In this document: in pieces, positions 51,001-57,670 of the stretch
How positions within the stretch are numbered: position 1 is the first letter of the stretch
Layout: each line of letters begins with the position of its first letter
Source of the DNA: Agapetus fuscipes
Taxonomy: Eukaryota; Arthropoda; Insecta; Trichoptera; Glossosomatidae
Direction: 5' to 3'
Assembly (NCBI GenBank): GCA_951799405.1
Contig: OX637352.1
Span: forward strand, 10,674,820-10,738,819
DNA length: 64,000 nucleotides
Program-made: the position numbers and the translations under genes
Notes under the pieces: generated by a model
Databases searched by the model: none
Told to the model about the DNA's origin: nothing
Seen by the model: only the letters and a program-made list of their open reading frames with translations

Positions 51001-51439
51001 TTTTACAAGCTTTTTCGTCGCTACAAAGCGACAATTCTCAATCAAAACTCAGTTGCTGTAAGGCAAGATGGACCTTGATGACCGGTGCGGTGTTTGGTAA
51101 AGCTATAAGAATTTTTCAATCCATCGTACATCATATTTGAAAATTGAAATGGTATTTTTTTGTGCTCCGCCGGGATTTGAATCCACGACCTTCTATTTTC
51201 GAGTCCAAGACTACGGACCAGTCCGGTCAATATCTATGTACAAAATTTGTTCAAATGGTGAATCTTCTCTTTTAGACGATTGGCGACAGTACATCTTGAA
51301 GTCTACTAAATGGAGGGAATGGTTGCTGATGTCATCCACCATCACCACTGACGAGAGGAAGAGGCCAGTGGACCAAGAATCTGCCTACTCCGAGATGGCG
51401 GGTCAACATGGTACATTCAGAAAATTGGATATCGACTGA
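37426..51439 (+). CDS. CRAL-TRIO domain lipid-carrier protein, gene 2 (5 coding exons, complete CDS)
   Basis: Exons 37449-37620, 46812-47028, 48494-48686, 50013-50229 and 51276-51439 join to a 963-nt CDS (320 aa) with TGA at 51437. All introns are GT-AG with phases 1, 2, 0, 1, as in gene 1. The N-terminal helix region (INIIKDWCAQQPHFPKILF, DKHLRRIIQINKFSIEKSKQ, ARGQIPEIYGDRDPQG) is followed by the lipid-pocket domain (about residues 118-262), with GVDVVLDYNHYTFQHFLKLT, RVSSVHALNFPAYGEFSLKL, RDRIYIHHSMEELYEHLP and KIFPKDMGG. The C-terminus is HGTFRKLDID. Presumably a cytosolic carrier of a small hydrophobic ligand. Intron 1 is 9.2 kb and holds an intact LINE. Three in-frame ATGs (37449, 37452, 37455) open the frame; the first is taken. 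Confidence 0.93.
37680..38087. mobile_element. MITE-F, complete copy (408 bp)
   Basis: Terminal inverted repeats CGACGGTTAAAAGG and CTTTTAACCGTCG. Internal words (CCCAAGCAAACAAC, GCGCTTGCAACAT, AACTTTAAACTGCTCTCCTG) are shared with 56311-56707, which lies in the opposite orientation. In intron 1 of gene 2. Confidence 0.88.
38265..38385 (+). mobile_element. Element M left-end fragment
   Basis: GTGAGGTTTCGACAGAAATG, AGGTGTCCTGTACCAGGACA, then GTCCGTCCGTCCATATGTAT, resembling 17415-17510. Confidence 0.6.
38393..38707 (-). mobile_element. SINE-B
   Basis: Inverted SINE-B from the tail word TAGTGTAACTTTTTGCCGC to the head (CAGTTGGTAGAGTACTTGCA on the minus strand). The first ~10 bases of the head are lost. 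Confidence 0.85.
38958..39011. repeat. (AT)n microsatellite, ~27 units
   Basis: Uninterrupted ATATAT run in intron 1 of gene 2. A small minus-strand frame across it is an artefact. Confidence 0.95.
39135..39215 (+). mobile_element. LINE-X 3' tail fragment
   Basis: Reads MTLEEMKEVCKDRKKWR, then GATGTTGGCGGCTAGGG. Confidence 0.65.
39301..41290 (+). repeat. RepA tandem array, 262-bp period
   Basis: Unit starts (TTCCTTGACT or variant) lie at 39301, 39901, 40163, 40425, 40687 and 40956. Spacings from the second on are 262, 262, 262 and 269 bp. A headless unit fills 39670-39890, and a partial tail ends near 41290. Units 2-5 share private changes (TTAGTATGTGGCTGACC, GTTTGAGGAAAAGTCGG), so they arose by local duplication. 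In intron 1 of gene 2. Confidence 0.92.
41738..42725 (+). pseudogene. LINE ORF1 (zinc-finger + coiled coil), frameshifted
   Basis: An ATG at 41738 opens MNCKLCTDVVADGVSCGKCS, a C-x2-C…C-x2-C start of a PHD/RING-like finger, but that frame stops at 41816. The downstream half (TTEVNFRKLSVERKKNWKCA, DCRVKS) lies in another frame, open from 41751. Normally the finger runs C-x2-C…C-x2-C…H/C-x2-C…C-x2-C. Here a short deletion around the 'CSS/FGTTE' junction has removed the middle Cys/His pair and shifted the frame. The rest is open: coiled-coil-rich 110-190 (IDSLKREVAGLTTRVVELER), then an RRM-like region (SRSCNIEIQNVPEVRNENLV, GDIRAVHRVAPGRPTTRPKN). ORF1 proteins bind the LINE RNA. This copy probably encodes no full product unless starting at 41751. 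Confidence 0.8.
43090..45984 (+). CDS. LINE ORF2: APE endonuclease + reverse transcriptase, intact
   Basis: 964 codons without a stop. The N-terminal APE-type endonuclease (about 1-240) shows YYQNCRSIRNK, IITETWLNDG (catalytic E), GDYNLPSINW (around residue 156; D and N), DLVLTD and TVDPHHPPIEC (His). The linker (WKRWKTYGNISDYDRFRSAR, SFWKYTHNLK) is followed by RT with KKGAGPDKLSAFFLK, SIWKTANIIPLHKAG, NYRPISILSCIAKIFEKLVH, SVYTDFRKAFDKVDH (A), SGVPQGSILGPFLFTIFISD (B) and LLLFADDMKIL (C, residues 685-688), plus thumb and C-terminal Cys-containing tail. ORF2 nicks target DNA and copies RNA there. All catalytic residues I know for this group are present, so it could supply activity in trans even if ORF1 is broken. 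The spacer from 42726 to 43089 is T-rich; the ATG at 43090 starts MTIVNNLDVNHLNIYYQNCR, which fits the family start. Confidence 0.93.
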   Translation: MTIVNNLDVNHLNIYYQNCRSIRNKLFDLRLNILNCEHDILIITETWLNDGIYNNEVADDRYVVHRRDRCLSTSTKKDGGGVLILVRKDIPCVRLFNDESPLVEEILLHLPTVGNGLIIAACYIPPLSSQSIYEAHFNKFNEIAINKVDHNFFLIGDYNLPSINWTPDIDGLSFVMPSYLSNIMSFLMLKQCNFIRNNNNRLLDLVLTDLVCSVVGCAAPLSTVDPHHPPIECTVKTSRLFSRMPVHNVHKYDFRKANFNQIMVELLEFNWYDNLYNLNTQNATDFFYSKLYSILDYHVPPLYVRAKKYPFWFSNDLKKQMSTKLKAWKRWKTYGNISDYDRFRSARANVKRLMTACHKSYINNIETSVTHNVKSFWKYTHNLKNNSMGYPSSMMLDNRVSNDPNEICNMFSSYFLSVFESSSQLTCSPNTSSINMNFNYQNNNNTCISDLFLCEDDVREALNLIDIKKGAGPDKLSAFFLKMTSDALFKPLTLIFNKSLAEGYIPSIWKTANIIPLHKAGPMNDISNYRPISILSCIAKIFEKLVHGKIYPLLKHCIPDSQHGFVRSRSIVSNLLLYSNFIFETFDQGSSVDSVYTDFRKAFDKVDHLILLKKLHFNGVQGNLFRWFCSYLDSRYQTVTLNGYASSLCAISSGVPQGSILGPFLFTIFISDIHKCVKNSNLLLFADDMKILKKIDNINDCLLLQEDINRLSLYCSINKLTLALEKCKIITFSRKRIQINYNYTISNHTLERVSCIRDLGVIFDSKLLFDMHVHAVVKRAFQMMGFVFRVTKKFKMISSYMTLYHSLIRSQLEFAVTVWNPFYDVYKTLLESVQRKFTKILFHRLSYENRSYDKRLLHLNLVSIDNRCLILSALTLRSICLSETDCPGLLCQIKFRIPRCASRSSQLFFLSKCRTNAGQRAPIHRMCSGFYKYFNDLDLFNKGKYSFRGDLMKTIYKMSFTPSL
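46348..46701 (-). mobile_element. Degenerate solo LTR, second family (copy 1)
   Basis: Minus strand runs TGTTACGAACGTATGTGCTC to AGTGAAACCATAACA, i.e. TG…CA with TGTTA/TAACA inverted ends. It includes a TATA-like TATAAATATGAGCCGC and AATAAA. It is homologous to 48722-49116 on the other strand. No flanking duplication could be recognised. Confidence 0.65.
46812..47028 (+). CDS. Gene 2 coding exon 2
   Basis: 217 nt after CTTGTGATTGCAG. Reads DKHLRRIIQINKFSIEKSKQ, KIDNLLTARGQIPEIYGDRD and FAILPSVTDQNRRVLLS. Donor GTATTT, phase 2. Confidence 0.93.
47035..47161. mobile_element. SINE-B tail, folded into a hairpin
   Basis: Inverted SINE-B tail (GCGTTATCCCCGAAGTG), then TGGCGAGTGGAACATATTTA, which is repeated inverted as TAAATATGTTCTACTCGCCA after a ~20-nt spacer. 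Begins only 6 bp after exon 2 of gene 2. Confidence 0.7.
47270..47475 (+). repeat. Repeat I (paralogue of hAT insertion site)
   Basis: Aligns with 8255-8290 joined to 9344-9510: AGCAATGT…TGTGTACTG, CCAATATGTCTTGTGAAT, CTCACGTTATCGTGTTTTAC, AGAATGTGA. The hAT element is absent here. Confidence 0.8.
47655..47712 (-). mobile_element. SINE-D internal fragment
   Basis: ACCAATCTATTCCGCCTG and TTGAACCAGGATCAAAGT joined with the middle missing. Confidence 0.55.
47713..48365 (-). pseudogene. L2-like LINE 3' end, interrupted by LINE-X
   Basis: Minus strand: VFNAAAKLLLGGRKTDHVSP, LLQRLHWLQIPERIEYKRCV (48365-48226), a ~160-bp LINE-X insertion, then GVAPSYLCELCRVDQIGGK, NRTGFGDRIFSSAGPSCWNS and LPLELRAETSFRKLLKTHLF. 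The 3' end carries GGCGACATATAAGTATTGGC and a TTATTATTATTT tail. RT C-terminus only. In intron 2 of gene 2. Confidence 0.85.
48064..48228 (-). mobile_element. LINE-X 3' end with (ACAAG)n tail, nested
   Basis: Minus strand: NKRRACMKKVMKLDEMKEVC, KDRVKWRHLCGGTGHP stop, GGCGGCAGGATACAAGACAA. Nearly identical to the 3' end at 24180-24331, so it is young. Confidence 0.9.
48363..48460 (-). mobile_element. SINE-D head
   Basis: Minus strand: CGGTGTTATGGCCGCGGGAT, TCTTTCTAGCGTATTTGGAA, B box GGTTCGATCCCCGCTAGGG. Ends 30 bp before gene 2 exon 3. Confidence 0.8.
48494..48686 (+). CDS. Gene 2 coding exon 3
   Basis: 193 nt after TTTTTGCTTCCAG. Reads LKETDPSKFDPVKAYVYSVI, QADMRSSIDTCEGVDVVLDY and TFAKKMVYLYE. 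Donor GTAATG, phase 0. Confidence 0.93.
48722..49116 (+). mobile_element. Degenerate solo LTR, second family (copy 2)
   Basis: Plus-strand counterpart of 46348-46701, sharing TGGAACAATCCAC, ATATGAGC…TATAAATATGAGCCGC, TTGTGACGC-type words and AAGTAATCAGTACATTG. The boundaries are approximate. In intron 3 of gene 2. Confidence 0.62.
49144..49312 (+). mobile_element. SINE-B 3' part
   Basis: CTTCAACTGAAGTGGTTGGC, then GGAGATAACGCGGCAAGAAG, then repeated TTAGTTGCGT words (three in tandem). Confidence 0.78.
49738..49905. mobile_element. Palindromic MITE-P, complete copy
   Basis: AAAAGTCTCATCCCCACCGT … GGAGATGAGACT, arms rich in TACCGAATATCGGTAATATT. The core AATCCAAGATGGCCGCAAGT is inverted relative to the copy at 9615. 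In intron 3 of gene 2. Confidence 0.85.
50013..50229 (+). CDS. Gene 2 coding exon 4
   Basis: 217 nt after CTATTGTTCCAG. Reads SCYATRVSSVHALNFPAYGE, LKSLMKKKIRDRIYIHHSME and IFPKDMGGEEPQTFAEMA. Donor GTAAAG, phase 1. Confidence 0.93.
50340..50442 (+). mobile_element. LINE-3 3' tail
   Basis: ACACCTCTGCGGCACTACAA to GTCTCCCGCACAGGATTTCT plus an A-run. In intron 4 of gene 2. Confidence 0.75.
50690..51226 (-). mobile_element. Composite SINE: SINE-C joined to SINE-B
   Basis: Minus strand: SINE-C head and body (51226-51005) ends GCGACGAAAAAGCTTGTA, then AAAAGTCCGGTTGATAGCTC begins SINE-B, which runs to ~50690. Same order and junction as 59460-59948. Ends 50 bp before gene 2's last exon. Confidence 0.85.
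51276..51439 (+). CDS. Gene 2 last exon
   Basis: Acceptor TCTCTTTTAG; reads DDWRQYILKSTKWREWLLMS and ends GQHGTFRKLDID TGA. No AATAAA is seen before LINE-3 begins ~40 bp downstream, so the 3' UTR may run into repeat sequence. Confidence 0.92.
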
Positions 51440-51479
51440 ACATGTTTGATTTATATCCTCACTTACACCCCCTCCTCTC

Positions 51480-51852
51480 GTCACAACAAGGGCAACTCGT
51501 AGAACGGCTCACATTCAATCATTTGCAGTCGATATCAAAACTATGAGAGCTTGGTGTTTTCACGACTCATTCCTTTGCCAAACTGCCCGCTTATGGAATG
51601 AGTTACCGGTATCTGTGTTTCCATCCCAATTTAACCTTACCCTTTTCAAATCCAATATCAATCGCCATTTCCTCTCAGTGTCTCAAAACACAACGCAACG
51701 CACACGACAACACTGCGCAGCTAACGGCCCTGCAACCGGACAAGGACAACTGCCACATCACCAACACCTTTGCGGCACTATAACAAGTGTCATAGACCTC
51801 TAGAGTCTCTTTAATCTAGGGAGTCTCCCGCACCGGCTTTCTTAAAAAAAAG
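51480..51852 (+). pseudogene. LINE-3 3' end (RT C-terminus)
   Basis: Plus strand: RAWCFHDSFLCQTARLWNEL (~51543), PVSVFPSQFNLTLFKSNINR, HFLSVSQN, then a 3' UTR CGGCACTATAACAAGTGTCA, GGGAGTCTCCCGCACCGGCT and an A-run. 'C…RLWNELP…FNL..FK..INR' is the standard end of jockey/CR1-type RT proteins. It begins ~40 bp after the gene 2 stop codon. Confidence 0.85.
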
Positions 51853-51879
51853 GAATTAAAATTGAAAATGAAAATACAG

Positions 51880-52225
51880 ATAAAAAGAGTGTAATTTGAA
51901 AGAGGATGTGAAAGTTAAAGTACAAAAGAATGTGATGAGATGGTTTGGGCATGTGGAAAGAATGAAAGATGATAGATTGACAAAGCATGTATACAAAGAA
52001 AGTGTGAAAGGAAAAAGAGGGAAGGGACGACCGAGAAAAGTATGGAGTGATCAGATTGAGGAGATTGTGAAATAATGGGATATACAAAGTGAGCGTAAAA
52101 GAAGAAAATGCATGAAAAAGGTGATGGATATAAAGGAATTGAAAGAGGTATGTCAGGATAGGAAAAAATGGAAGCAACTCTGCAGAGGCTCTGGCCACCC
52201 CTAGCGGAATGGCGACAGAGTTACA
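51880..52225 (+). pseudogene. LINE-X 3' end, (GTTACA)n tail subfamily
   Basis: NVMRWFGHVERMKDDRLTKH, GKRGKGRPRKVWSDQIEEIV, one stop, then WDIQSERKRRKCMKKVMDI, LCRGSGHP stop and AGAGTTACAGTTACAG. Confidence 0.88.
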
Positions 52226-52654
52226 GTTACAGATGCCCCGTTTCCAATGTTACATTTCTTTGCTTCTTAGATTAGATTAGATGCATGCTGTATTACAAAG
52301 CAAACATAGCTGATTTCGCTTGAAATGAAATGGGGAGCCCCAGGGCCTGTTGCACCAACCTCCAATCAATATTTGATTGGCATATATAATTTGATTGCTT
52401 ATTTCTGGGAAGGACCTCAGTTAAATATTGCTCGGAAGTGGGTAATAATATGATGAAATTGGAACAGGTAAGATGACATCAGCTGATGTACGTATGTATA
52501 TGCAACCAAATTTTTAATTTGGTAAGAGAAATCCCACCTCATTTTGATTTTTGTCTGATTGGAGTTAGGTGCAACAGCTGGTTAAATAAAAATCATTTAC
52601 CCAAGCTTAAAAAAATCCGTAAACCACCCTAAGTGTTTTATTGTCAGGGTCTAA

Positions 52655-52908
52655 ATCTAAATCTAAGCTGCAAAGATATATATCATTTAAGATTTATATT
52701 TAACGCATTCCCACAAGCAAACATGTATAGGTTCGGGCTAACACATGCCGCATGTGGACCCACAATATAAAAACCCAATCTCAAATGAATATTGGCCCTG
52801 CAACTCTTGCCGACCTTCCCTGAAACAGGGGTGACATTGGCAAAGTGAACCATTTTTTACAGTATGGGTGGGCAGGCTCATACCAACCTATAAGTCAAGG
52901 AATATTTA
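52655..52908 (-). repeat. RepA copy, complete
   Basis: AAATCTAAGCTGCAAAGATA to CCAACCTATAAGTCAAGG. Confidence 0.87.
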
Positions 52909-52914
52909 TAAAGG

Positions 52915-53110
52915 GTAACTGTAACTGTAACTGTAACTCTGTCGCCATTCCGCTAGGGGTGGCCAGAACCTCTGCAGAGTTGCCTCCATTTTTTCCTATC
53001 CTGATATACCTCTTTCAATTCCTTCATATCCATCACCTTTTTCATGCATTTTCTTCTTTTCCGCTCACTTTGTATATCCCATTCTTTCACAATCTCCAGG
53101 GTGTTTCACA
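52915..53110 (-). mobile_element. LINE-X 3' end fragment
   Basis: (TGTAAC)n at the left, then the inverted 'GRGSGHP' region: ATTCCGCTAGGGGTGGCC. Confidence 0.8.
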
Positions 53111-53570
53111 ATCTCAAGGGTGATTGTCAGAAATCATATTAATTTATTTTGTGTAATTTTAAAGGGCACAGGAATATGTATTTACGTTTTTTTAATGTAT
53201 TTGCCTCTACATAGTAAACGCAACTGTTATATTATGACTATTATAAAATTAAAATTTAAAGATTTGTGTACATATTGTACCTACATATTTTACTCATGAA
53301 TAAATTATTATATATTTAAAAAAAAAAAACGTATTTGTCTCATGGGCGCTCTTTATACATTTTTTTTATGTTGGTACACTTTTAAATCGCAGTTAAATGG
53401 ACTTGGTGTAATAAAAAAAAACTCCTCAACTATGTGACGTCACTAATGGTAAAAAAAATAGACAACCAGGGAGTGTTTCTAGCTTGTGATTATACGAGTA
53501 TATTATTTATACGTTATTTATAGTTATTATACGAGGGCTTATACGAGGGCTTATACTCGTACTTGTAAAT
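53110..53570. other. AT-rich, no gene seen
   Basis: No open frame. 53515-53555 has a short duplication TATACGAGGGCT. Confidence 0.5.
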
Positions 53571-53571
53571 G

Positions 53572-53940
53572 CTTTCAGTATCCACCTATGGCTTGGAAAC
53601 AAAAGGGCTCACTCAGTACAGCGCAAACAGACTGAGGACGTGCCAAGTAGCCATTGAAAGCAGAATACTGGGAATCAGTCTCAGAGACAGGGTTCCAAAC
53701 CAGGAGATCCGTAGACGCACTGGTGTCACTGATGTTGAACATTGAGTGGCCTGTTTAAAAAGGCGCTGGGCTTGTCACGTCGCAAGTCAGGACCATGACA
53801 GGTGGCTGAAAAGGGTCGTCCAGTGGCAACACAGAATGTCCAAGCGGGGAGCGGGGAAACACCGACTGAGGTGGCTGGACGACATCAAGAGAACTGCAGG
53901 CAGAGGATGGCAGAACACAGCAGGAGTAGACTGATAAAGG
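53572..53940 (+). pseudogene. RTE-type LINE, RT C-terminal fragment
   Basis: Reads LSTYGLETKGLTQYSANRLR, VAIESRILGISLRDRVPNQE, IRRRTGVTDVEH, one stop, VACLKRRWACHVASQDHDRW, LKRVVQWQHRMSKRGAGKHR and LRWLDDIKRTAGRGWQNTAG. 'LK.RWAGHVAR..D.RW…RRW.DDI' identifies the RTE-clade RT C-terminus. Truncated at both ends, with one in-frame stop. Confidence 0.85.
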
Positions 53941-54039
53941 CTTAGGAAGATAAAAATAAGAAGATCAACATTGTGGAATGTTTGTAGTAGTTAGTTGACT
54001 GTTTTGCGAAAAAGCTATAAATCAATAAAAATAATGATG

Positions 54040-54245
54040 ATTTATTTGGTTAATGCGGTTTTTGTTAAAGAGCCCTCTACGAGTGTGCTTGTCTCAGTTG
54101 TTGTAAGGGTAGATGGACCTACATCGACCGGTTTTTGGAACATGAAGATTTATTTTTAAAAGAGATTTTTTTGAAAATTAAATATTTTTTTGTGCTCGTC
54201 TGAGAATCGAACCTACTACCTTCCAATTACGAGATCGAAGTGGTA
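54040..54245 (-). mobile_element. SINE-C, C1 tail
   Basis: Inverted copy with TTTATTTGGTTAATGCGGTT and AGAGCCCTCTACGAGTGTGC at the tail side and a divergent head at the right. Confidence 0.75.
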
Positions 54246-54279
54246 ACCTCTAGATTACTAGAGTACACATTTTATGTTC

Positions 54280-54480
54280 TGTCCGTAGTCTAGTGGTTTA
54301 CACGTCAGACTCGTGATTGGAAGGTAGTAGGTTCGAGTCCCGGCTTACCGCAGCCTTACCTTACAGCAACTGGGGCATGCTTGAGAAACCAAACTTGTGG
54401 AAAGCTCTTGAGGTGTGATACACACAAAAACAGCGCTCACCAAATTAATAATCCTAATATTATTGTTATGGTAAAAAATA
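54280..54480 (+). mobile_element. SINE-C, body partly deleted
   Basis: Head GTCCGTAGTCTAGTGGTTTA and GGTTCGAGTCCCGGCTTACC, a shortened body, tail GCTCTTGAGGTGTGATACAC and AACAGCGCTCACCAAAT. Head-to-head with the copy at 54040. Confidence 0.78.
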
Positions 54481-54544
54481 AATTTACCTTAGTCATATTA
54501 AGCAAAAAACATTCAAATTAATTGGAAAGTGAAATATTCTTCCT

Positions 54545-54800
54545 TATCTAAATCTAAATCTTAGTTGCAAAGATATGTATCATTTGAGATTCATATTAAA
54601 TGCATTCCCACAAGCAGACACGCATAATTTTGCGCTCACGCATGCCGCATGTGGACCTACAATATAAAAACCCAATCTCACATGAACACAAGCCCTGCAA
54701 CTGGAGCTGACCTTCTTTGAAACAGGAGTGACATGGGCAAAGTGAACCATTTCTTTACAGTACCTATGGGTGGTCAGTGATATATCATCCTATGAGTCAA
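54545..54800 (-). repeat. RepA copy, complete
   Basis: CTAAATCTTAGTTGCAAAGA to ATCCTATGAGTCAAGG. Confidence 0.85.
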
Positions 54801-54891
54801 GGAATACAAGCAATTAATTACATCCAGTTATACAAACAAACAAACACTAAAAGATCTACAAAACATCTATAAAAATAAAAAATGATTCTCG

Positions 54892-55080
54892 GCCTTAGCC
54901 GTCTACATTACAGATCAGCCGCCATTTTTTCGGTCCTTACATACTTCTTTCATTTCATCCAGTGCCATAACCTTTTTCATACAAGCTCTCCTTTTATTAT
55001 GACTGTGGTTATCCCAGTCATTCGCTATTTCGGAAATTTTGTCCATCTATACCTTTCTCGGTCTTCTTATGTGAATCGTT
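54892..55080 (-). mobile_element. LINE-X 3' end fragment
   Basis: CAGATCAGCCGCCATTTTTT, CATACTTCTTTCATTTCATC, ACAAGCTCTCCTTTTATTAT: inverted C-terminus and 3' end. Confidence 0.75.
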
Positions 55081-55189
55081 AATTAAGAAGCTAAAAGGAG
55101 GCTAGGGCATTAATTCTAAGTTTAATTTGGATCTGTTATGTGTTTAATTCAGAATTTTTGTAAATCATTTTTTATTTTTTTGTGCTCCT

Positions 55190-55425
55190 GGACTGATAGG
55201 TTGGTATGAGGCTGACCACCCGTGCTGAAAAAATCGGTTCACTTTTGCCAATGCCACTCCGGTTCAGGGAACGGCGGCAGGAGTTGCAAGGTTTATGTTC
55301 ATGTGAGGTTTTGCTTATTTGTATGCACACATGCAGAATGTGTAGGCGCGAACATACATGTGCCTGTCTGTGGGCATGCATTTAATATGAGCCTTAAATG
55401 TTACATATCTTTGCAGCTTACTGTA
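55190..55425 (+). repeat. RepA A2 copy, complete
   Basis: GACTGATAGGTTGGTATGAG to ATCTTTGCAGCTTA. The reference for subfamily A2. Confidence 0.85.
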
Positions 55426-55725
55426 ACTGTAACTGTAACTCTGTCACCATTCCGCTAGGGGTGGCCAGAGCCTCTGCAGAGTTGCCTCCATTTTTCCCTA
55501 TCCTGAAATACCTCTTTCAATTCCTTCATATCCATCACCTTTTTCATGCATTTTCTTCTTTTACGCTCACTTTGTATATCCCATTCTTTCACAATCTCCA
55601 CAATCTGATCACTCCATACTTTTCTCGGTCGTCCCTTCCCTCTTTTTCCTTTCACACTTTCTTTGTATACCTACTTTGTCAGTCTATCATCATTCATTCT
55701 TTCCACATGCCCAAACCATCTCTTA
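55426..55725 (-). pseudogene. LINE-X 3' end
   Basis: Minus strand: KGKRGKGRPRKVWSDQIVEI, VKEWDIQSERKRRKCMKKVM, QLCRGSGHP stop. (GTTACA)n tail at the left. Confidence 0.87.
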
Positions 55726-55800
55726 GCTTAGATTATAGATATAGAGCTTAGATATAGATTATAGAACCAGCTTAGATTATAGATTATAGTCTTTTACAAC
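55726..55800. repeat. GATTATA/GATATAGA microsatellite
   Basis: Repeated CTTAGATTATAGATATAGA blocks, like the RepA tail expanded. Confidence 0.7.
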
Positions 55801-56310
55801 TCAGATTGTAAATTATATAAATGTCAGTTGTATATGCGAGTATACATTAATGTAAGAGGAAAAATAAAGTCATTTTTTATACTTATCCCACTCACTTCAA
55901 TAATAATATCATAATTCGGTGGGTCCACATCACAAGGTTTTATGGCCATATGATCTTAGTGTTGAAATCGTGATTCAGCAGAACGCACCTTTTAAAAGAC
56001 TCAAGTACAAGTTGAATTTATTTTAATATTTTGGAATACAAACATACAAATATAATAAAAAGTGTTTTTTGTGCAAGTTTGAAAGCAGGTATGTTTTTTT
56101 TTTAAAAAAAACTAAATTCCTTTTATTTTAACATTTTTTTCAGTCGGCAAATGGTTGCACCCCTTTAGTAAAAATACAGTAAAATTTGGTTATCTTTTGT
56201 CAAATCTTTTTTCAGTGCACCACGAGTTTCTTAGTGATTTCACATGCTGCATGTGAAAGCGCAAACTTGTTTGTGTATGTGTGGATGTGCCTTCTGCATT
56301 GAATATATAT

Positions 56311-56707
56311 CGACGGTTAAAAGGCAGAAATTGTTCAGGAGAGCAGTTTAAAGTTTGAGATTGCAGAAAAATGGCATACTTTTATTTTATCATATCGTTA
56401 AAATAAAAAGAGCTCTTAAATTAAAAAGTTAAAGGCATTTATTGGCCTTCCTATTGTTGTGGTTTTACGATGTTTTATGATTTTTTTATGTCACAAGCGC
56501 CTTTAGGACAAAAAAGGCCAAAATCTTGTCGGTTACACCAAAACCATTCTTCGAAAATGCAGTTGTTTGCTTGGGCATAAACAACACACAAATCATGGTA
56601 GAGCTATGAGAGTAAGCGCATTAGAAAGAGCGGAAAATTTAAAGTAGGATAGCATTCATCCCTTATTTTTGACCAAAATTTTGCAGAAAACTGCCTTTTA
56701 ACCGTCG
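56311..56707. mobile_element. MITE-F, complete copy (397 bp)
   Basis: TIR CGACGGTTAAAAGGCAG … CTGCCTTTTAACCGTCG, 17 bp perfect. Opposite orientation to 37680-38087. Interrupts a RepA fragment at 56240-56310. Confidence 0.9.
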
Positions 56708-56745
56708 TTATCTGAAATTTTACCTGATTTTAACGTAGGTACAAT

Positions 56746-56973
56746 ATTTATTCACTGATTTGAGAAATCGTGGATAAAACATTTTATTGTATGTTATAAC
56801 TTGTCATAGTCAGTGAACTAATTATAACGAAATTCTCATAAAATACTTCTAAACTACAGGATTTTCATACTTTTGTAGGGATTTCTCTCGTTAAAAATAG
56901 GAAAAAAGGTGCATTTATTTGAAAAACTAATGTCAGGAGCATTTTAGAAACTTCTTAATTTGTACCTTTAAGG
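56746..56973. mobile_element. MITE-J, right end split by hAT insertion
   Basis: TTCACTGATTTGAGAAATCG … TTTGTACCTTTAAGG matches 27900-28130. The last bases are duplicated at 57793-57800 as the target site of element K. Confidence 0.8.
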
Positions 56974-57124
56974 TTGCGAGCGGGGAACCGGGGTAAATTA
57001 CCCCAAAAGGGGTAAAAATATTTTTTTTGGGGTAATAATTTTATTTTATCTAACTATTACATACTTACTTACTATTTTCATGAAACTTTTTTTATTCTCC
57101 GTGTAAATGAATTCAATAATTCAT

Positions 57125-57670
57125 TAATGATAAAAGAAAAACAGTTTTGTTTTCGATTACGTGAGTATATTTTTATATACCACAACCGGTTTCGCAAACA
57201 TCCGTTCGCATCATCAGGTGGATAAATTAATACTAAATGGTGTAGAAACGGAATCAATCTTAGAGGTTGTCATTGTGGACCAACCCTCTCTGCACTTGAA
57301 ATAATCGAAATTAACAAATTAAAAAATTCACCTAATACACTTATAAATAATATGTTAGTACCCAATCCATCCCCCCTGTTGACCATATTCCCAAGGAAGC
57401 TAAACGATCCAGATGACGCAAGCTCCACACATGGCCGTCCTGCACCCCCCCCCCCCCCCTCCCTCATACCCTCACACAATGACACCCTGTAAGATTGATT
57501 CCGTTTCTACACCATTTAGAATTAATTTATCCACCTGATGATGCGAACGGATGTTTGCGAAACCGGTTGTGGTATATAAAAATATACTCACGTAATCGAA
57601 AACAAAACTGTTTTTCTTTTATCATTAATGATGAACGATTACAAAGTTAATGCCTCTACAATCAATAAAA
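57125..57670 (+). mobile_element. Penelope-like element remnant with inverted terminal repeats
   Basis: Two ~135-140 bp inverted arms (from ~57125 and up to 57632) share TTCGATTACGTGAGTATATT and AACCGGTTTCGCAAACATCC. Between them lies a ~225-bp segment whose plus strand codes a Penelope-type C-terminus. A 38-bp tail follows the right arm. The whole is flanked by the 12-bp direct repeat TCAATAATTCAT (57113-57124 and 57671-57682). Confidence 0.78.
57262..57540 (+). pseudogene. Penelope-like polyprotein C-terminal fragment
   Basis: Frame with RGCHCGPTLSALEIIEINKL, KNSPNTLINNMLVPNPSPLL, TIFPRKLNDPDDAS…, continuing across a C-run into the right arm and stopping at TGA near 57537. The 'ALE..EI.K....NTLIN……SPLL' block is typical of the sequence following the GIY-YIG endonuclease of Penelope-like elements, from memory of the family. 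RT and the endonuclease active site are absent. The poly-C run (57444-57459) may have shifted the frame. Confidence 0.65.
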
